Shown here: in pieces, positions 1-9,843 of the stretch | How the letters are laid out: each line of letters starts with the position of its first letter | Numbering within the stretch: the stretch's first letter is position 1 | NCBI RefSeq assembly: GCF_900101815.1 | Contig: NZ_FNAO01000001.1 | Location: 639,344 to 703,343, forward strand | Direction: 5' to 3' | From: Pricia antarctica | GTDB lineage: Bacteria; Bacteroidota; Bacteroidia; Flavobacteriales; Flavobacteriaceae | Length of the DNA stretch: 64,000 bases | The notes under the pieces: model-generated | The model's input: only the letters and a program-made list of their open reading frames with translations | Database searches by the model: none | Told to the model about the DNA's origin: nothing | Translations under genes and position numbers: made by a program

Positions 1-3000
1 CGAATTATCCTGATGGGTTTACCTCGGCCTTCAATTCAACTGGCGTATTTACTGGCCTAAATCAAGTGGGTGATTATGTGTTTACGATTACCGACCAAGA
101 TGCGGCGCAAGCCTGTCCGACTTACATCTCGCAAAGGCTCGAAACAGCCGTACAACCCGTTATGTCGATAGATACGTTTATGGACGTCACCTGTAATGGT
201 GCCGATGACGGAACCATCTCCGTTAGCGTTCCCGACAATGGGGTAGGACCCTATACTTTTGAGATTACCTCCGGGCCCGGCAGTTCTACTGCCTTCCCGA
301 TAGCAGCAACCTCATCGACTGCCACAACAGCGACATTCAACGGTTTGGAAGGAACCGCATCGGGCATTACCTATACCATCCGTGCGACGGGCATAAACGC
401 TTGTACGGACAATATTAGCCAACAAATCGTCCAGCCAGATGCTATTGCGAACGTAAACGCGACCGTAACAGAATTTCTCTGTGCCGCGGGCAACAATTCG
501 AACCACGCTGTCATCGCCGTTGACCCTACGGCTATCACCGGCGGTTCGGGTAGTTATGTGCGCTATGAGTTCATCAACACGACGACCACGACAACAGTTC
601 AGAACGGAGCCAGCGCATCCTATACGGAAACCGATGTCGCAGGCGGGGCCTATACCATAAACGTCTACGACGATAAAGGCTGCGTGGGAACTACCACCAC
701 TACGATTCTCCCTTTTGTAGAGATCAGCCTTCCAACCGTCACCACTACTCAAAATGTAGCTTGTTCACCATTGAACAATGCTGAAATTGAAGTGGGAATT
801 ACCGTTACGCCAGCGACTGCGACCCCTAATTTAGTATATACTTTGACAGGTATCGGTTCGACGGTATATCCTACCCAAACTATTAGCTCTATGAACAACC
901 CGGAGACATTCGCGGGTCTAGAGTTCGGCACCTATAGTGTTTCTATTACCAATACGGATACCGGTTGTGTTATCAACACCGTTCATAAAATCAATAACCC
1001 CGATACCATTAAAGCAATCGCTACCAAACTTACTGATGAAGAGTGTTTGAACAACGGTATAGATGATGGCAGTTTTAGCTTAGAGATAAATGATTATTCA
1101 GGGGATTATAGCTATCAAGTATATGATAGGGATGATAATGCTGTGGTCGGTTTTAGCGGCACTGGTAATACCTCTACCGTGCTCCCTCCGGTTACCGGTC
1201 TTCCCGGCGGTGTTTACTACGTGCGCGTAACCGCGACCAATGCGCCTAGGTGTGATGATAATTCCAATTACTTTACCATCAATGCCCCAAGTGCAACGAT
1301 AACCGCGACCGTCCGTGAAGAAGCTAATGTAACCTGTTCGAACGACCAAGGTAAAATCTTTATAGACCCAACGGGCGGAAAAGGACCTTATACTATCCAT
1401 CTGGAAAACACGGATACAAGCCAAGTGTACAACGAAACCAACGTATCCGCCTTTATTTTCGAAGGCCTGGCCGCAGGAGATTTCAATGTCACCATCACGG
1501 ATGCCTTTGGATGTGTGTTTTCGGATACTTACGAATTAATTCGACCTGACGATATCGTGCCCACTATAGCTCAGACTCCCTTGACCTGTTTCGATGGCAA
1601 TACGGCAAGTATCGCGACTAGCATTGGACCTAGAACCAATCCGACCGCACCTGTTTATGAATATCAGCTGTTGAGTTATGGGGATAATCCCACTAATACA
1701 CCGCAACAGTCCGCATTTCAACCGTCGGCTAGTTTTACAGGCTTATCCGCTGGATTTTATCGTGTGTTTGTAAAAGATAATGTAAGCTGTTCAGATGAAA
1801 GCAATATCATAGAGATAGTCAATCCCACGGAAGTAGAAGCGGCGTTGATCAGAACAAGCCCATTGACCTGTGCTACGGGCGTCGAATTAGAGCTGAGCGC
1901 CACTGGCGGCAGCGGCATCTACGAATACAGTACCGACAAAGCCACATGGAACCCCATGACCGGCAACAGCGCAAACCTACCCTTAAGCGGTATGTTGAGC
2001 GCCGGAGTCTATCAATATTATGTCAGGGATGCCGCAAATAGCTGTGCCGCAGTACTATCGAATTCCATCGAAGAGGATATCATCGAGAATGTGACCTTGA
2101 TTGTCGATAAATCTGCAGCGGTAATCAACTGTAATGGTGACAATACCGCTATCATTTACGCAAGCGCAACAGGTGGGCTTGGAAACTATGAGTATTCGTT
2201 GTATACCAATGCTTCGTTAAGCGCTGCTTCCCGGGTAGCCGGACCGCAAGCCGACGGAGAGTTTAGTGGATTGGCCATGGGCAGCTATTATGTGAACGTG
2301 ACCAGTGGAAATGCAATTACCAGGGATTGTACAGCTCCCGCTGAAGAGGTAATAATTACCGAGCCGGATTCCGTATCCGTTGTAAAACCTGACGATTTCA
2401 CCAATGTATCCTGCAACGGCGCCAGCGATGGTACGATAACCGTTGAACTCACTGGGGGTGTAGGCCCATATCAATATGCCATTTCACCCAATCTGAACAA
2501 ATTCGAAAACGAAAACACGTTCGAGGACTTGGCTGCCGGCGCTTATAGGGTTATCGCTACAGATCGTAACGGTTGTTTTGTATATCTGGATTATACCATA
2601 ATTGAGCCTGACGTACTGGAGGTAACCCCTACCGTCTTGGCGGAAGTCTGCGAAGGTGAAGAAAACGGCTCTATAGAACTATCGATTATCGGAGGTACCT
2701 CGCCGTACAGTACCCGTTTGAACAGCGAAACCAACTTTGTTCAGGGCAGGACCGTCGTTAGTGATTTAGCATCCGGTAGCTATATCGTCTTTGTGAGGGA
2801 CGCCATGGGCTGTGAGGAATTTGTGTCCGTAACCATCGATCCGGGCGTAAACCTGAACGCCAGCGTAGAACCGGTGTATGGGTGCGAGGATAACATCCCC
2901 AGCAATTATATCAATATTGTATTGAATGATGCCAGCATTTCTCAAGAGGTGTTATATGCCCTTGATTCGGAAGACCTGAACGATATGCAATTGAATCCGT

Positions 3001-3572
3001 TTTTTAGGGATATTGCCCCGGGAACGCATTATATCGCAATCTCCCATGCCAACGGATGTATCGTGACCCATAGCTTTGAAATCGAAGACTATGAGCCCTT
3101 GACCATCAGTGTCGAACAAAGTAACATCAATGAGCTCACCGCGACAGTAAATGGCGGCAAGGAAGAGTATACCATTTATTTTGGGGATAAAAATAACGGA
3201 TCGGACAATACGTTCATAATAAACCGTACTGACACCTATGTGGTAACCGTGTTAGATGAAAATGGCTGTGAAGCTTCTGCCAATATCTTTATAGAGTTCA
3301 TCGATATCGATATTCCGAACTTCTTCAGTCCCAATGGAGATGCGGAGAATCAGTATTGGAAACCACAAAACGATGAAGGCTTCCCGCAGATACTAACGAT
3401 CATATTCGATCGTTATGGTAGGGAAGTGTACCGTATCGGCCAGGGAGATCGCGGATGGGACGGTTTTTACCAACAGAACGAACTGCCCACAGGCGATTAC
3501 TGGTACATCATAAAACTCAACGGCGAGAACGATGATCGGGAGTTCGTCGGACACTTTACCCTATATCGATAA
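1..3572 (+). CDS. SprB-like T9SS-secreted repeat adhesin, C-terminal part (5' truncated by window edge)
   Basis: The frame is open from the first bases of the window, so this is the 3' part of a larger gene; the in-frame GTG at 66 is not taken as a start. At least 1189 residues are visible. They consist of many degenerate Ig-like/SprB repeats of about 90-100 residues with recurring signatures such as CNGxxDGTI, GGxGPYxY and GLxAGxYxVxVxDxxGC. The last ~85 residues (FFSPNGD, IFDRYGREVY, GWDGFY, LPTGDYWYII, GHFTLYR) form the gliding-motility-associated C-terminal domain, the type B sorting signal of the type IX secretion system. Family knowledge: such proteins are exported by T9SS and act as mobile surface adhesins or matrix proteins. 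The PorP/SprF gene starts 19 bp downstream, the usual partner arrangement. The exact ligand or gliding role cannot be read from sequence. Confidence 0.9.
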   Translation, partial: NYPDGFTSAFNSTGVFTGLNQVGDYVFTITDQDAAQACPTYISQRLETAVQPVMSIDTFMDVTCNGADDGTISVSVPDNGVGPYTFEITSGPGSSTAFPIAATSSTATTATFNGLEGTASGITYTIRATGINACTDNISQQIVQPDAIANVNATVTEFLCAAGNNSNHAVIAVDPTAITGGSGSYVRYEFINTTTTTTVQNGASASYTETDVAGGAYTINVYDDKGCVGTTTTTILPFVEISLPTVTTTQNVACSPLNNAEIEVGITVTPATATPNLVYTLTGIGSTVYPTQTISSMNNPETFAGLEFGTYSVSITNTDTGCVINTVHKINNPDTIKAIATKLTDEECLNNGIDDGSFSLEINDYSGDYSYQVYDRDDNAVVGFSGTGNTSTVLPPVTGLPGGVYYVRVTATNAPRCDDNSNYFTINAPSATITATVREEANVTCSNDQGKIFIDPTGGKGPYTIHLENTDTSQVYNETNVSAFIFEGLAAGDFNVTITDAFGCVFSDTYELIRPDDIVPTIAQTPLTCFDGNTASIATSIGPRTNPTAPVYEYQLLSYGDNPTNTPQQSAFQPSASFTGLSAGFYRVFVKDNVSCSDESNIIEIVNPTEVEAALIRTSPLTCATGVELELSATGGSGIYEYSTDKATWNPMTGNSANLPLSGMLSAGVYQYYVRDAANSCAAVLSNSIEEDIIENVTLIVDKSAAVINCNGDNTAIIYASATGGLGNYEYSLYTNASLSAASRVAGPQADGEFSGLAMGSYYVNVTSGNAITRDCTAPAEEVIITEPDSVSVVKPDDFTNVSCNGASDGTITVELTGGVGPYQYAISPNLNKFENENTFEDLAAGAYRVIATDRNGCFVYLDYTIIEPDVLEVTPTVLAEVCEGEENGSIELSIIGGTSPYSTRLNSETNFVQGRTVVSDLASGSYIVFVRDAMGCEEFVSVTIDPGVNLNASVEPVYGCEDNIPSNYINIVLNDASISQEVLYALDSEDLNDMQLNPFFRDIAPGTHYIAISHANGCIVTHSFEIEDYEPLTISVEQSNINELTATVNGGKEEYTIYFGDKNNGSDNTFIINRTDTYVVTVLDENGCEASANIFIEFIDIDIPNFFSPNGDAENQYWKPQNDEGFPQILTIIFDRYGREVYRIGQGDRGWDGFYQQNELPTGDYWYIIKLNGENDDREFVGHFTLYR

Positions 3573-3591
3573 ATTCTTAACCTACTTTACC

Positions 3592-4545
3592 ATGCGCAAA
3601 TTCATACTGACCCTGCTTTGCTTATGTGGCCTTTTTGCCGCTAGGGGCCAAGAGCTTAACTCGCCCCAATTGTCCCAATATCTGGCGGATAACCCATTTG
3701 TACTGTCCCCCGTATATGCGGGTATCGGCGACCATGTCAAAATACGCCTGAACGGACTTACCCAATGGGTGGGTATCAAAGATGCGCCCCAGACCCAGTC
3801 TTTGGCGGCCGACATGCGCCTTGGCGAAAAATCGGGCCTCGGTCTTTTTTTGTACAACGATAAAAACGGGTATACCAAACAACAGGGAGCCAGAATATCT
3901 TTTGCACACCATTTGACCTTAGACCGCTACGATGATGAGTTTTTGTCGTTCGGAATATCCTATAACTTTAACCAGTTCAGAATCGATATCGACCAGTTTA
4001 TCAATGCCAACCTTGATCCGGGAGTCATCAACAACCGGCAGACCACCAATCACAACTTTGATGTGGGGGCCATGTACCGCTACGGAAAATTCTACTTCAG
4101 CGCGAACGCCTCGAACCTATTGGGCAAAGATCCCAGTAATTTCACTTTTAACGCTGACGAGCCCAATGAGCTAAGAAATTACTATGCCTATACGGGATAT
4201 CGGTATCGAAAGAACAAGAATTCCGATGTAGAGATCGAGCCTTCACTATTGTTCAAAATGTTTGAAAGCGACGGTCGCTCGGAAACGGATCTGAACCTAA
4301 AATTCCGATTCTACGATTTTGAGGATTATTACTATACCGGCGTCAACTACCGTTTCTTGAACGATCAAATTGGGGACCCTTTGTACATTGCTCCCTTTGC
4401 GGGACTTAAAAAGAGCAATTTCTATTTTGGATATTCCTACCAAATCATTCTCAATGAGATTATTACGTATAGTACCGGAACCCATGTTGTGACCATTGGC
4501 GTAGACTTATTTCAAGGGCTTAGTAATTGTCGGTGTACCTATTGA
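3592..4545 (+). CDS. PorP/SprF family type IX secretion system membrane protein
   Basis: The protein has 317 residues, starting at the ATG at 3592 (MRKFILTLLCLCGLF...), which gives a clean Sec signal peptide cleaved after ARG. A longer frame reaching back to 3532 overlaps the end of the adhesin gene and has no signal peptide, so it was not used. The mature part has alternating aromatic beta-strands typical of an outer-membrane barrel (FYFSANASNLLG, YYYTGVNYRF, FYFGYSYQI). Family knowledge: PorP/SprF proteins bind type B sorted cargo and hold or help export it at the cell surface. The gene sits 19 bp after the SprB-like cargo gene and almost certainly shares its transcript. Confidence 0.88.
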   Translation: MRKFILTLLCLCGLFAARGQELNSPQLSQYLADNPFVLSPVYAGIGDHVKIRLNGLTQWVGIKDAPQTQSLAADMRLGEKSGLGLFLYNDKNGYTKQQGARISFAHHLTLDRYDDEFLSFGISYNFNQFRIDIDQFINANLDPGVINNRQTTNHNFDVGAMYRYGKFYFSANASNLLGKDPSNFTFNADEPNELRNYYAYTGYRYRKNKNSDVEIEPSLLFKMFESDGRSETDLNLKFRFYDFEDYYYTGVNYRFLNDQIGDPLYIAPFAGLKKSNFYFGYSYQIILNEIITYSTGTHVVTIGVDLFQGLSNCRCTY

Positions 4546-4591
4546 GATAAAAATCAGCATCAGACGCGTGCTATTTTCTAGTGTATTCGTT

Positions 4592-4599
4592 TAACTTTG
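4592..4599 (+). promoter_or_regulatory. Flavobacterial -7 box (TAACTTTG) before folB
   Basis: TAACTTTG matches the Bacteroidota -7 consensus TAnnTTTG. It lies inside the longest possible folB frame (GTG at 4581), so transcription probably begins after that codon. This supports the GTG at 4614 as the true start. No clear -33 TTG was found at the expected spacing. Confidence 0.5.
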
Positions 4600-4613
4600 C
4601 GGAAACCTTTACA

Positions 4614-4976
4614 GTGGGAAAAGTAAGAATCGACAATATTCGGGTGTACGCCCATCACGGATGCCTAAAGGAAGAAACCGCTATCGGCAGTGAATATCGC
4701 GTGGATGTTTCGGTGGATGCCGACCTTTCAAAAGCCTCGCTTTCGGATGCCTTATCCGATACTGTGGATTATGTACACATCAACCATATCGTGAAGCAAG
4801 AGATGGAAATTCCTTCAAAACTTTTGGAAAAAGTAGGTCAACGTATTATCACCCGAATTTTTGACGAAATCGATATTGTGAATAAAGCCAAGATCTGGGT
4901 CTCAAAAATAAATCCGCCTATTGGTGGTGACGTAGAAAAGGTAACCATTGTCATAAAGGAAAAAAGGGTGTATTAG
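4614..4976 (+). CDS. folB: Dihydroneopterin aldolase
   Basis: The 120-residue protein begins at GTG 4614 with MGKVRIDNIRVYAHHGCLKEE, the typical N-terminus of FolB. It converts 7,8-dihydroneopterin to 6-hydroxymethyl-dihydropterin and glycolaldehyde in cytosolic folate biosynthesis. Visible signatures are the N-terminal AHHGCLKEE substrate-binding segment, the DTVDYVHI stretch and the C-terminal NPPIGGDVEKVTIVI strand. Length fits the family (about 120 residues). An upstream GTG at 4581 would add eleven residues unlike the family and would overlap the TAACTTTG promoter box. A tRNA-Cys gene follows 44 bp downstream. Confidence 0.9.
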   Translation: MGKVRIDNIRVYAHHGCLKEETAIGSEYRVDVSVDADLSKASLSDALSDTVDYVHINHIVKQEMEIPSKLLEKVGQRIITRIFDEIDIVNKAKIWVSKINPPIGGDVEKVTIVIKEKRVY

Positions 4977-5000
4977 ATTTTCCAATGTACGAGAAAGAAT

Positions 5001-5008
5001 TACCTTTG
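5001..5008 (+). promoter_or_regulatory. -7 box (TACCTTTG) of tRNA-Cys
   Basis: TACCTTTG is a full match to the Bacteroidota -7 consensus TAnnTTTG and lies 12 bp before the first tRNA base. The -33 element is not obvious. Confidence 0.6.
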
Positions 5009-5020
5009 CAAAATAAATCT

Positions 5021-5091
5021 GGCATCGTGGCCGAGTGGCTAGGCGCAGCTCTGCAAAAGCTTGTACAGCGGTTCGAATCCGCTCGATGCCT
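5021..5091 (+). tRNA. tRNA-Cys (GCA)
   Basis: The 71-nt cloverleaf has acceptor arms GGCATCG and CGATGCC, a T arm GCGGTTCGAATCCGC and the anticodon loop CTGCAAA with anticodon GCA. The CCA end is not encoded. A rho-independent terminator follows at once. Confidence 0.93.
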
Positions 5092-5093
5092 CT

Positions 5094-5128
5094 AAAAATC
5101 CTGACTATGGTAGTCAGGATTTTTTTTT
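5094..5128 (+). terminator. Rho-independent terminator of tRNA-Cys
   Basis: A perfect stem ATCCTGACTA / TAGTCAGGAT with a TGG loop is followed by eight or more T residues, three bases after the tRNA. Confidence 0.85.
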
Positions 5129-5209
5129 GCCCGGCAATGCTCCCGCTAGTTTGGTACTAATGGGCGGATGAGTGGGATTTACCAAGTGAGCGCCCATTTT
5201 ATGATAGAT

Positions 5210-5887
5210 TCAGGGGTGTATTCCCAAATCGATATTCTCAATACCTTTTTCGATGTCAAATTGGTCTTTGGGCAAAAATCCCTTCACTATCAATACGATG
5301 CCACATATGATCAAAATGAGACCGAGTATTTTTTTTACCCAAAATATGCGTCTAAAGGTGAGTTTTTGTTTGAGCTGTTTGGCCAAGAGAATTTTTAGGA
5401 TATCCGTTGCGAAATAGGCTCCTATCATGGACGAAAAAAATAACAGTATACGTTCGGGATCATTGTCAAGGCTGGGACCGACCACGATGATAATGCCCAA
5501 CCAGAACACCAAAACCCCAATATTGATGAAATTGAGCAGAAAACCCTTGACCGTAAGGTTCAAATAATTGCTTTTGGTGGATTTAAACTTGGATATCGCC
5601 TTTTTGGAAGGCTTTTTAAAGAAGATGGTTATGCCGTAAACCAAGAGAATTACGCCACCAAAAACGAAAAGTCCCGGTTGGTTGCTGAGATTTTCCAAGA
5701 GTTGAAAACTGCTGAAATAGGCAATTAGCAGAAAAAGTATATCGGCTAAAATTACACCCACATCAAAAGCCAAGGCAGCCCTAAAGCCTCTTGTCGCACT
5801 GGTCTCCAATAGCACAAAAAAAACAGGCCCAATCATAAAGCTTAATAAAAAGCCCAAAGGTATCGCTGCCTGTACGTCTTGCCACAT
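5210..5887 (-). CDS. LysE family translocator (amino-acid/metabolite exporter)
   Basis: This is a 225-residue integral inner-membrane protein with about six hydrophobic helices. The N-terminal GFLLSFMIGPVFFVLLETS segment carries the conserved G-P pattern of LysE/RhtB exporters, followed by ATRGFRAALAFDVG. Family knowledge: these proteins export amino acids or related small molecules using the proton gradient. The substrate cannot be told from sequence. Length is normal for the family (200-230). The gene stands alone; the next gene upstream on the same strand (DUF2807) is about 170 bp away, separated by an AT-rich stretch with several TTAAC repeats. Confidence 0.82.
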   Translation of the reverse strand: MWQDVQAAIPLGFLLSFMIGPVFFVLLETSATRGFRAALAFDVGVILADILFLLIAYFSSFQLLENLSNQPGLFVFGGVILLVYGITIFFKKPSKKAISKFKSTKSNYLNLTVKGFLLNFINIGVLVFWLGIIIVVGPSLDNDPERILLFFSSMIGAYFATDILKILLAKQLKQKLTFRRIFWVKKILGLILIICGIVLIVKGFLPKDQFDIEKGIENIDLGIHP

Positions 5888-6054
5888 ATCAGTTATTAGT
5901 GTTATGTTATGCCTGCTTAACGGCAGGATAGGGTTAAAAGTTAACAGTTAAAACCGAAACAACAATCCCTATTAACTAATAACGATTAACTATTAACATT
6001 TTGAGTGGTATGATTAACTTTTATCAACACCTGATGTAACTTAATTTAAACAAA

Positions 6055-6729
6055 TCACATCCGTGTTATCGTACCGCCAAACACTGTTTTTTCATCCATT
6101 TTTACAGGGTTCCCGTATACCAGAACTTCGCCACCCGCCTTGACGGTAGCCTTTACATAATCGGAAGCATAAATTTCTGCGCGTGAGCCCGCGTTTACGT
6201 TGATTGTAGAAAATTTGGTTTTCAGCGCCTTACCTTCATAAACACCCCCCGTGTTTATGGCTACATCTTGTAAATCAGAGGTTCCTGTAGTAATAATTAT
6301 ACCTCCGGTCACCGTTTTTATCAACAATTGCTCTACTTCCGCGGTGAGAACAATCTCGCCGCCTTCCTGTGCCTTCAATTCCAATACGTCTTGTGAAATG
6401 GTTTGTTTAGAGCTGATGCGAGCATCTTCGTTAACATCGATTACGACCAATTTTTCGGTGTAATACACATCGACGAACGTACGGTAACCGCTAAAAATTT
6501 TATCAAGCTGCATCCGGATTTTGAGTATACCGTCGTTGTTGACGATAGCCACTTTTTCGATATTCTCGCCCGTAACGACAGCTTTGTTGACGTCTGACTT
6601 TATCAGATTTATGGATAGGCCATCAAAAGCTTTGACCTCCGTAAACGGGCTGAGCTCTTGGGTAACGTCTTGAGCTGAAATAACACCTTGCCCCAGCAGT
6701 ACTATCATAAAAAACATGAACTGTTTCAT
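6055..6729 (-). CDS. Secreted DUF2807 (head GIN domain) protein
   Basis: The 224-residue protein begins at the ATG read from 6729 (MKQFMFFMIVLLGQGVISAQ), a signal peptide cleaved after SAQ. An 18-residue upstream extension would place non-signal residues in front and was rejected. The rest is a right-handed beta-solenoid-like sequence with the DUF2807 pattern: FTEVKAFDGLSINLIKSD at the start, repeated short strands (VLELKAQEGGEIVL, DVAINTGGVYEG, STINVNAGSRAEIYAS) and the C-terminal VYGNP. It is a probable periplasmic or surface auto-transporter-adhesin-like protein, common and usually multi-copy in Bacteroidota. Its molecular function is unknown. Confidence 0.8.
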   Translation of the reverse strand: MKQFMFFMIVLLGQGVISAQDVTQELSPFTEVKAFDGLSINLIKSDVNKAVVTGENIEKVAIVNNDGILKIRMQLDKIFSGYRTFVDVYYTEKLVVIDVNEDARISSKQTISQDVLELKAQEGGEIVLTAEVEQLLIKTVTGGIIITTGTSDLQDVAINTGGVYEGKALKTKFSTINVNAGSRAEIYASDYVKATVKAGGEVLVYGNPVKMDEKTVFGGTITRM

Positions 6730-6922
6730 GATGTCAAATTTAGGTCGGTTGTATAGAACCATTCCTGAAGAGAGACAATTCATTGTATCTGTTCTCTACA
6801 GAAAAAGTTGTCGGTCTATATATAAACAAAATCCGTTCCGAAAAATTGTCTTGTTTCGATATAGGCACTCCCTTTACGTTGAAATACCCGGAACGCCATC
6901 ATGGATTTTGTTTTACTCTATC

Positions 6923-9139
6923 CTAAGCTTCATGTTTACCAATTAAGGAAAAATCGAGATGTCGTTTTAACAGGTCGGTATCTTTTACCATCACCACGAC
7001 CTCATCACCCAACTGATAGGATGTCTTCGTACGTTCTCCTACAATAGCGTACTCTTTTTCATCAAAGATATAATAATCACCCTTAATATCACTGATGCGT
7101 ACCATACCCTCGCATTTGTTCTCTATAATTTCAACGTAGATGCCCCAGTCGGTAACACCACTGATTACGCCAACAAATTCTTGATCTTGATGATCTTGCA
7201 TGAACTTGATCTGCATATATTTGATGGAATCACGTTCGGCACTTGAGGCCAGATATTCCATATCGGAGGAATGCTTGCACTTTTTTTCATAGACCTCTGC
7301 ATTGGCCGATTTTCCACCATCTAAATAATGCTGAAGCAAACGGTGGACCATCACATCGGGGTACCGGCGAATGGGAGAGGTAAAATGCGTATAGTAATCG
7401 AAGGATAGTCCATAATGCCCGATATTATCGGTGGTATAGATAGCCTTGCTCATACTGCGGATGGTCAGGGTATCGACCAGATTTTGCTCCTTTTTACCCT
7501 TTACGTCGCTTAGAAGCTGATTTAGTGAACTGCTGATGGATTTTTTGTCCTTAAAATCCAACTTATGCCCAAAACGGGATATGATACCGTTCAAAGCCAT
7601 CAGTTTATCAGGATCGGGATCGTCATGAATTCGATAGATAAACGTTTTCTTTGGCTTTTGCTTTCCAATAAACTCCGCCACTTTTCGGTTGGCCAAGAGC
7701 ATAAACTCCTCTATCAATTTATTGGCATCCTTCGATTCCTTAAAATAAACGCCTTGGGGTTCGCTATCGGCGTTCAATATAAACTTGACTTCTAACTTAT
7801 CGAACGATAAGGCACCGTCTTGCATACGTCTGCTGCGCATAATCTTGGCCAAGCGGTCCATTTCCAGCGTAGCCTTTACGACGACATCGGCAACCGCATA
7901 GGCCGCATCACGAATAGAAATGTCTTCGGGAATATCTCCTTTTTCGGTCTCTATAATATGCTGTGCCTCTTCATAGGCAAAACGTTCATCGGAATTGATA
8001 ACGGTTCTGCCAAACCATTGGTTCTTGATTCCGGCGTTGTCCTTATCCATCTCAAAAATGGCGGAAAAGGTATATTTTTCTTCATTTGGACGTAAGGAAC
8101 AGGCGTTGTTTGACAATACCTCTGGAAGCATAGGTACCACGCGATCGACCAAATACACCGAGGTAGCGCGCTCGTACGCCTCATCCTCTAAAATAGTATC
8201 GGGTAAAACATAATGGGAGACATCGGCTATATGGATACCTATCTCATAATTTCCATTTTCTAAGACCTCAAAGGACAATGCGTCGTCAAAATCCTTGGCA
8301 TCCTTAGGGTCGATGGTAAAAGTTAAGGTGTCGCGCATGTCTCTACGCTTGGCAATTTCTTCGGCTTTGATGGAAGTATCTATGGTATCCGCGAAACGCT
8401 CGACTTCGGTCGGGAAATCATAGGGCAGTCCATATTCCGCTAGAATGGCATGAATTTCAGTGTTGTGTTCCCCAGGCTTACCGAGTACTTCGGTTACTTT
8501 CCCAATAGGTGAATCGCCATTATCGGCCCAGCTTTCAAGGGTTACGACCACTTTATCGCCATTGTTGGCATCCATCGTACTTCCCTTTGGTACAAAAAAA
8601 TCGGTATACATTCTAAAATCCGTAGGACGAACGAAGGCAAAAGTCTTCTGTAGGTCGAGGATTCCGACAAACTCTGTCTTTTTCCGTTCTAGAATTTTTG
8701 TGACCTCTCCCTCGAGCTTTTTACCCTTTCTAGGTTTAAATATGTTCACCTCGACCATATCGCCGTGAAAGGCCTTGTTGACGCGGTTCTTCGGGATGAA
8801 CACATCATCGTCCATACCTTCGATAACTATATATGCATCGCCTCTACCGGTAAGGTCGACTTTTCCCGTATGAGTACTTCCGCCAAGTTTATTTTTAGAT
8901 GTAGCGCTGCCAACAACTTTATATTTGCCTTGGTCTTCTTCTTCAATCCTATTTTCGGCTTTCAACTGCCCCAGGCGTTTGATCAATTGATTGCGGTCTT
9001 GCGTATCGGTCAGGTCAAGCTTGGCAGCTATCTGTTTATAATCGAATGTTTTCTGGGGTTCTTTTTCAAGCGTAGTGAAGATGCCTTTCGTAATCTCGTT
9101 CTTTCTATGGTTTCTGGCTTTCTTTTTCTTCTTCGTCAT
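6923..9139 (-). CDS. rnr: Ribonuclease R
   Basis: This 738-residue enzyme is a processive 3'-5' exoribonuclease that degrades structured RNA and helps in rRNA quality control. The N-terminus is lysine-rich (KKKKKARNHRK), followed by a winged-helix region, two cold-shock-like OB domains (about 75-215), and the RNB catalytic domain. That domain contains TFTIDPKDAKDFDDALS, whose aspartates bind metal, and HYGLSFDYYTHFTSPIRRYPD. The C-terminal S1 domain starts near FVGVISGVTDWGIYVEI. The length is normal. Upstream lies the origin-like intergenic region. Confidence 0.95.
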   Translation of the reverse strand: MTKKKKKARNHRKNEITKGIFTTLEKEPQKTFDYKQIAAKLDLTDTQDRNQLIKRLGQLKAENRIEEEDQGKYKVVGSATSKNKLGGSTHTGKVDLTGRGDAYIVIEGMDDDVFIPKNRVNKAFHGDMVEVNIFKPRKGKKLEGEVTKILERKKTEFVGILDLQKTFAFVRPTDFRMYTDFFVPKGSTMDANNGDKVVVTLESWADNGDSPIGKVTEVLGKPGEHNTEIHAILAEYGLPYDFPTEVERFADTIDTSIKAEEIAKRRDMRDTLTFTIDPKDAKDFDDALSFEVLENGNYEIGIHIADVSHYVLPDTILEDEAYERATSVYLVDRVVPMLPEVLSNNACSLRPNEEKYTFSAIFEMDKDNAGIKNQWFGRTVINSDERFAYEEAQHIIETEKGDIPEDISIRDAAYAVADVVVKATLEMDRLAKIMRSRRMQDGALSFDKLEVKFILNADSEPQGVYFKESKDANKLIEEFMLLANRKVAEFIGKQKPKKTFIYRIHDDPDPDKLMALNGIISRFGHKLDFKDKKSISSSLNQLLSDVKGKKEQNLVDTLTIRSMSKAIYTTDNIGHYGLSFDYYTHFTSPIRRYPDVMVHRLLQHYLDGGKSANAEVYEKKCKHSSDMEYLASSAERDSIKYMQIKFMQDHQDQEFVGVISGVTDWGIYVEIIENKCEGMVRISDIKGDYYIFDEKEYAIVGERTKTSYQLGDEVVVMVKDTDLLKRHLDFSLIGKHEA

Positions 9140-9843
9140 TAATAATAATTATGTATTTGGGCGGAAAATTACGAATTATACACGTAGTATCCGTAGTTTC
9201 GGCCGTTAAGTTGTTGGTTTGAACGGTATAGACCTTTCGAACCTGCGCTCCTTTACTGCAGATTTTCTTTAGGGTTATCAACATTTATTACATATTCTAT
9301 TTTCTTTTTTAAAATTTTAAATAAAAAATGGTGGTTATGATAGGGTGTTGATAGCGGTATAAAAATTGAAAGTAAAACTTGCTTTGAACAGAAACGTAAA
9401 CTTGTTGACAACGTATACCGGTTGTCGATGCTTCTGAATCAAAAGATTATACCGGTTATGAAAATTGGTTGATAACCGATGTTAACATCCAATTTTTGAT
9501 AAGTGAATTGAAATTGAATGTTGATTAGTGAGGATATTTGTTTGACAGACCGCTATCAAGTTCGAACAACTATTTTCTGCGTTTCGGATTCAATTTTGTA
9601 AGCGGGAATCGGAATGGGAAATCCTAATTTAGTATCCCATTTCTTTTGATAGGTTATCAACACCTATAGACTAAGTTATACCCTACAAATGAACATCCGT
9701 ATATGGGAAAATAGAAATATTTCTTGTGAACGTGCGATACAGTGTTGTAAAGCGCTACTATTCGTATATTAATAAGGATGTGGCTATCTTCGTATTTTCT
9801 TTGTTAGCATATCTATGGAGTATTTTTAAATTGTAAGCCTTTT
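9140..9843. other. AT-rich intergenic region with clustered DnaA-box-like motifs (candidate oriC)
   Basis: No gene is seen in these 704 bp. The nonamer TTATCAACA, one mismatch from the classic DnaA box TTATCCACA, occurs exactly at 9275-9283 and 9654-9662. Near copies are TGTTGATAG (9346-9354), TGTTGACAA (9403-9411), GGTTGATAACC (9467-9477) and TGTTGATTA (9519-9527). A strongly A/T-only stretch at about 9297-9330 could be a DNA unwinding element. Genes to the left (three in a row) are on the minus strand and the two to the right on the plus strand, as expected around a bidirectional origin. dnaA itself is not here. This is an inference from motif clustering. Confidence 0.5.
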
